From CAZWFW01 sp964633445 (GTDB taxonomy: Archaea; Undinarchaeota; CAZWFW01), in NCBI GenBank assembly GCA_964633445.1, contig CAZWFW010000040.1, forward strand, positions 1 to 9,942: a stretch of DNA of 9,942 nt. Direction: 5' to 3'. A program made the translations under genes and the position numbers. The notes beneath the pieces were generated by a model, which saw only the letters and a list, made by a program, of their open reading frames with translations, searched no databases and was not told where the DNA came from. Positions 7,486-9,942 of this stretch are shown here, piece after piece (positions within the stretch are counted from its first letter, which is position 1; each line of letters begins with the position of its first letter).

Positions 7486-8358
7486 ATGAGAACCATTAGG
7501 GTTTACAAAAGAGAGGAAGGCAAGAGAATACCAAAGAAACTACGGAATTACTTTGAAAGGATGCATGGAAATTTTGAACTGGTTAGGGATCTGCATTGGG
7601 ATTTAAATAAGGCTTTTGAATTGATAAGAAAGGAAGATTGTGAATTAAGAAGTATTTTTCTTGCGGTTGAAAACTTAGAATATAGTCTGTGGAGAAGGAA
7701 GAAGTATGTGCATATAACGAGGAGGAAAGTACCATCGATCCTTAAGCAAAAGATGATAGAACTTTCGTTCAAAGACCGTGCCTTCCCTGAAAAAGTTGAT
7801 AAATACTGCAAGGGGCTGAAAGGAAAGGAGCTTGATGAATGTATTGATAAACTGATTGAGAAGTTTTATAAAGAGCAAGCTTTGGAAATTTTGGAGGCAG
7901 AATATCAGGAAATTTATCCAAGATCTTGGAAGGAAAAAATGATGCTTATTAACAGGGAAAGGTGGAAGTTTTTCTATGAAAGAAGATGCAAGATGAAACC
8001 TTTGTTTGAAAGTTTTGATTGGAGAAACGACTGGGTGCAAATTTTCATTATAGAGCATGAGAACGGTATTCATTGGGAAGTAGGGGGAAGCGCATCTACA
8101 GGGAAAAGAACAACCCATAGTTATTATGGTGAACTATTTTGCAAGGTTCAAAAGGAGCTCAAAGACATACCCTTAGTAATTTTATGGTATGATCATAGAA
8201 ACAATTTCCTTTACATTGATGAGCTTAAAAGCTTTGCAATCTGCCCGCGGGAGATGTGGGGCAAGGAAGAGGTAATGAAGGGCTTACCAAAAATAATATT
8301 TGATGAAGATTATGAAAAGCACAAAAATTCTAGAATAATAATTTATTATACGAATTAA
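7486..8358 (+). CDS. Unrecognised 290-aa protein inserted between cas4 and cas2
   Basis: I do not recognise this protein. It is basic and charged, rich in Lys, Glu, Arg, Trp and Tyr. The N-terminal half (1-175) is mostly predicted-helix text, with scattered cysteines C52, C108, C119 and C168. The C-terminal half reads as alternating strands: WVQIFIIEHENGIHWEVGG (183-201), LVILWYDH (230-237) and FLYIDELKSFAICP (241-254). G201-x4-G206-K207-R208 resembles a P-loop by spacing only, but lacks the Ser/Thr and lies too late to be trusted. Cas1 motifs are absent. The ATG has no Shine-Dalgarno; a TATA-like box 30 bases upstream suggests a leaderless mRNA. It overlaps the end of cas2 tail to tail by 4 bases. 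Being alone on its strand inside a cas4-cas2 pair, it may be a CRISPR accessory, a defence gene or a recent insertion. Confidence 0.8.
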   Translation: MRTIRVYKREEGKRIPKKLRNYFERMHGNFELVRDLHWDLNKAFELIRKEDCELRSIFLAVENLEYSLWRRKKYVHITRRKVPSILKQKMIELSFKDRAFPEKVDKYCKGLKGKELDECIDKLIEKFYKEQALEILEAEYQEIYPRSWKEKMMLINRERWKFFYERRCKMKPLFESFDWRNDWVQIFIIEHENGIHWEVGGSASTGKRTTHSYYGELFCKVQKELKDIPLVILWYDHRNNFLYIDELKSFAICPREMWGKEEVMKGLPKIIFDEDYEKHKNSRIIIYYTN

Positions 8359-8621
8359 ATTCCCCCATAAGAAATTTCTTGCTTCGTTATTCTTGAATGT
8401 AGCTTTAAATCCTTCAAACACACAGGAAAAATATCTATTTTATCATTATCTCCAAGTTCCCGTCTCTGCAAAACTCTTTCCAAATCTTTTCTTTCCTCGC
8501 TACTCAACTCTCCAATAAATGCGCTTTTTTGGATTCTAAACAATCCGAAATCTTTCAAAATTTCGGCAATCCTATTTCTCAGATTATCATCAGTTATGTC
8601 GTAAACTACGAGTACTTTCAT
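8355..8621 (-). CDS. cas2: Cas2, structural partner of Cas1 in spacer acquisition
   Basis: The 88-aa protein starts MKVLVVYDITDDNLRNRIAE, the ferredoxin-like first strand of Cas2 with the conserved D8. F25-G-L-F-R-I-Q-K-S-A-F-I-G follows, the usual fGxRiQkSvF element, and the typical acidic region SSEERKDLE comes next. Cas2 dimers bridge two Cas1 dimers in the spacer integrase. Length is standard. A TTTATAT box on the minus strand (8643-8648) is about 25 bases before the ATG, suggesting little or no leader. The 3' end overlaps the opposing 290-aa gene by 4 bases. No cas1 is adjacent, which is odd for this family. Confidence 0.93.
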   Translation of the reverse strand: MKVLVVYDITDDNLRNRIAEILKDFGLFRIQKSAFIGELSSEERKDLERVLQRRELGDNDKIDIFPVCLKDLKLHSRITKQEISYGGI

Positions 8622-8642
8622 AAAACTAAGTGTGTGCTATGA

Positions 8643-8649
8643 TATAAAT
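8643..8649 (-). promoter_or_regulatory. Possible TATA box of cas2
   Basis: Reading on the minus strand, ATTTATA is centred about 25 bases before the cas2 ATG at 8621. That spacing would place transcription start at or next to the start codon, a leaderless arrangement common in archaea. The bases just before the ATG (TAGTTTT) contain no Shine-Dalgarno. Confidence 0.45.
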
Positions 8650-8663
8650 CAAGACAAATTTTA

Positions 8664-8679
8664 TTTTCCATATGGAAAA
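8664..8679. promoter_or_regulatory. Perfect 16-bp palindrome, candidate operator between cas2 and HEPN genes
   Basis: TTTTCCATATGGAAAA is its own reverse complement over all 16 bases. It lies in the 130-base divergent region, about 43 bases upstream of the cas2 ATG and 73 upstream of the HEPN ATG, just outside both inferred TATA boxes. A dimeric regulator could bind here and control both directions. No binding protein is known from the sequence; the operator role is inferred. Confidence 0.45.
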
Positions 8680-8722
8680 AATTTTTAAGTATTTAATTCG
8701 TGCTTTAACTGAAGATAAGAAA

Positions 8723-8730
8723 TTTTAAAT
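8723..8730 (+). promoter_or_regulatory. Possible TATA box of the HEPN-MNT operon
   Basis: TTTTAAAT is centred about 25 bases before the ATG at 8752, so the transcript would be leaderless. No Shine-Dalgarno precedes that ATG (CAATTCTT), in contrast to the strong one before the second gene of the pair. Confidence 0.45.
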
Positions 8731-8751
8731 TAAATAGCAAAAACAATTCTT

Positions 8752-9120
8752 ATGAAGAAATCTTTTCACGAAAAACTTTTAGAAAGAGCTAAGCAGTTTT
8801 TAAAGGACGCTCTTTATGATGCAGAATGTAGGAGATATGACATTGCAATAGTGCATCTAGAGCAAGCACTTCAACTTTTGCTAAAAGCAAAAATCTATGA
8901 AAGATTTGGAGAGTTTCCAATAACCCATAATTTAAAAATTCTTCTGAGGACTTTGGGAGAGGCAGAGCTTGTTGATAAAAGAAGAGAGGTGATAAATCTT
9001 TTAGAATCAGCATATCTTGCTGGGAGATATTACGATATAGGTTATGAAAAGGAAGATTTTGAAATAGTTTTTAAATTTGTCAAGGAGGTGTTTGAAAAAT
9101 ATGGTATTAAGATTAATTAA
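8752..9120 (+). CDS. HEPN-domain protein, probable toxin of a HEPN-MNT pair
   Basis: The 122-aa all-helical protein has the archaeal HEPN pattern: LLERAKQFLKDALYDAE (9-25), YDIAIVHLEQALQLLLKAKI (29-48), an H59-N60-L turn, and the final motif ESAYLAGRYYDIGYEKED with R92-Y93. Many such proteins are RNases or substrates of a partner nucleotidyltransferase. Here the catalytic R-x4-6-H motif is not seen; R92 is followed by Y-Y-D-I-G-Y, the 'RYxD' variant common in archaeal HEPN-MNT pairs, so nuclease activity is uncertain. The gene overlaps the MNT gene by 20 bases and contains its Shine-Dalgarno. It is transcribed divergently from cas2, and the pair sits where cas1 would be expected between csa1 and cas2. 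Confidence 0.85.
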   Translation: MKKSFHEKLLERAKQFLKDALYDAECRRYDIAIVHLEQALQLLLKAKIYERFGEFPITHNLKILLRTLGEAELVDKRREVINLLESAYLAGRYYDIGYEKEDFEIVFKFVKEVFEKYGIKIN

Positions 9121-9427
9121 AGAAGAAATTGAAAGATTTAGAGAAAGAAAGGAAATTTATGTTGAGAATATTAAGAAAATTGCAAGAAAATACAACCTAA
9201 AATGCTATCTATTCGGATCAAGAGCAAGAGGTGAAAGCACACCATCAAGTGATATGGACATTCTTGTTATTCTTCCAGAAAAATTATGGGGGCTTAGATG
9301 GAAAATTTATGACGAAATGAGAAAGGCGTGTGAGGATAACGCATTTGTTGAAATTCACGTAATTCATGAAGAGGTATTTAAGGAAACAAAAAGATTGTAT
9401 GGAAAGCTCGTTCAAATTAACCAATAA
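9101..9427 (+). CDS. MNT-domain minimal nucleotidyltransferase, probable antitoxin partner of HEPN
   Basis: The 108-aa protein carries the nucleotidyltransferase signature G39-S-R-A-R-G with D51-M-D53, and a third acid E84 in VEIHVIHEE, so all three metal-binding acids are present. Minimal nucleotidyltransferases paired with HEPN proteins are known to neutralise them by adding AMP residues. I choose the ATG at 9101 because AAGGAGGTG at 9082-9090 is a near-perfect Shine-Dalgarno 10 bases upstream; a TTG at 9077 would add 8 residues and has no such site. The start lies inside the HEPN gene (20-base overlap), so the two are co-translated. The stop lies one base from the end of the opposing csa1 gene. 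Confidence 0.9.
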   Translation: MVLRLIKEEIERFRERKEIYVENIKKIARKYNLKCYLFGSRARGESTPSSDMDILVILPEKLWGLRWKIYDEMRKACEDNAFVEIHVIHEEVFKETKRLYGKLVQINQ

Positions 9428-9428
9428 A

Positions 9429-9942
9429 TTATGGCTTGCAATAGCTCCTAAATACGCAATAAGCAGGACAATTACTTGCAACGCTTGGTTCCTTATTTTT
9501 TAGCAATATCATCTGCAACTCATCACGTTTTTCTAAAAATCTTGAGCGCAGATAATCTCCAACGATATAAAAATCTCTTTCAATCCTTATACTATTATTA
9601 ACTTCTCTAACGTAAACCGTGCACCCTATATCAACTGGTCTTTCAAAAAAAGATTCAAAAGCTAGAGCATAGCCAGCAACTTGTATTCTATGCCATTTTT
9701 CTTTTTTACCAACTTTAACATCAAAAATTATACCACCAAACAAAAGTGTAGCATCTGCTCTCAAGCATTTGCTTAGCCCTAACAAGCTACCATCAATTAT
9801 CATTTCCGTAGCTATTGGCAAAGCTAGCTGCACTAAACTTTCTTCATTAAGGAAAGGATATTTCGCTCTTACCTCAAGTAATTTACTTTCTATACGTATT
9901 GCTTGCCATTTTGCTATTTTTTTGCAGAATTCTAAAATTTTT
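9429..9942 (-). CDS. csa1: Csa1 (Cas4-like nuclease of type I-A adaptation), 5' end outside window
   Basis: The minus-strand frame is open to the window edge, so this is the C-terminal part (about 170 residues) of a protein that begins beyond 9942; the GTG at 9833 is internal. Upstream of it the frame reads WQAIRIESKLLEVRAKYP, then NEESLVQLALPIATE, typical of Csa1. It continues with IIDGSLLGLS, R-A-D (D at 9753-9755), IFDVKVG (D-x-K nuclease motif), HRIQVAGYALAFE and PVDIGC, and ends with a three-cysteine cluster C-x3-C-x5-C (NCPAYCVFRSYC). Csa1 is usually about 290 aa. It is a RecB/Cas4-type nuclease with an iron-sulphur cluster that cooperates with Cas1, Cas2 and Cas4 in spacer acquisition. 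It would lie upstream of cas2 on the same strand but for the HEPN-MNT pair in between. Confidence 0.88.
   Translation of the reverse strand, partial: KILEFCKKIAKWQAIRIESKLLEVRAKYPFLNEESLVQLALPIATEMIIDGSLLGLSKCLRADATLLFGGIIFDVKVGKKEKWHRIQVAGYALAFESFFERPVDIGCTVYVREVNNSIRIERDFYIVGDYLRSRFLEKRDELQMILLKNKEPSVASNCPAYCVFRSYCKP

Noticed and set aside
8086..8109. P-loop-like G-x4-G-K in the 290-aa protein
   Set aside because: GSASTGKR has R instead of S/T after the lysine, lies late in the protein, and no Walker B follows, so ATPase function is not claimed.
7675..8118. Minus-strand ORF of 147 codons opposite the 290-aa gene
   Set aside because: Considered as an alternative to the unknown gene. Its text is Phe/Leu/Ser-rich as expected for antisense of a Lys/Glu-rich gene, and it lacks promoter or ribosome signals, whereas the plus-strand ORF fits exactly between cas4 and cas2.
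7486..8358. Diverged Cas1 in place of the 290-aa protein
   Set aside because: The spacing between cas4 and cas2 invites this idea, but the conserved Cas1 Glu, His and Asp motifs and the C-terminal helical domain text are not visible.
9831..9833. GTG as the start of csa1
   Set aside because: The frame stays open upstream to the window edge and the upstream residues match Csa1, so the GTG is internal.
1..9942. CRISPR array or leader
   Set aside because: I looked for regularly spaced 24-37-base repeats in all gaps and found none; the array must lie outside the window.

Overview
This AT-rich window reads as part of the CRISPR-Cas locus of an archaeon, probably a thermophile. The evidence is a type I-A (archaeal 'apern') cas gene set including csa1 and csa4, heavy use of AGA arginine codons, PIN and HEPN/MNT genes, and two styles of gene start. 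Operon-internal genes are preceded by GGAG/GGTG-like Shine-Dalgarno sequences. Several operon-first genes have a TATA-like box about 25-30 bases before the ATG and no leader. The lineage cannot be fixed from the sequence; both Thermoproteota and Archaeoglobi-like archaea remain possible.

Region 1 (1-5074, plus strand) is a compact, translationally coupled interference operon: cas7 (csa2, 5' end outside the window), cas5a, cas3' helicase, cas3'' HD nuclease, and csa4/cas8a2-like large subunit. Junctions are 2-base gap, ATGA overlap, 1-base gap and TGATG overlap. The products should form the crRNA-guided Cascade complex plus the split Cas3 machinery that unwinds and degrades target DNA. No cas6, csa5, csa3 or CRISPR repeat is seen here.

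Region 2 (5075-6893) links the two modules. It holds a 304-base gap with a possible frameshifted mini-ORF, a PIN-domain nuclease gene (plus), a tail-to-tail gene for an unrecognised 239-aa helical protein (minus), and a spacer with a 12-bp inverted repeat.

Region 3 (6894-9942) is an adaptation module in an unusual arrangement. On the minus strand, in transcription order, lie csa1 (5' end outside), cas2 and cas4. Between them, always on the opposite strand, sit a HEPN-MNT toxin-antitoxin pair (between csa1 and cas2) and an unrecognised 290-aa gene (between cas2 and cas4). In the classical csa1-cas1-cas2-cas4 arrangement cas1 would occupy the place now held by HEPN-MNT, and no cas1 is visible in the window. 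The plus-strand intruders meet the minus-strand cas genes at tail-to-tail junctions of 4 bases or less. Their 5' sides are short divergent promoter regions, one containing a perfect 16-bp palindrome.

The most interesting unknowns are the 290-aa gene inside the adaptation module, the apparent substitution of cas1 by a toxin-antitoxin pair, the 239-aa gene with a PIN-like first strand, and the broken-looking mini-ORF after csa4.
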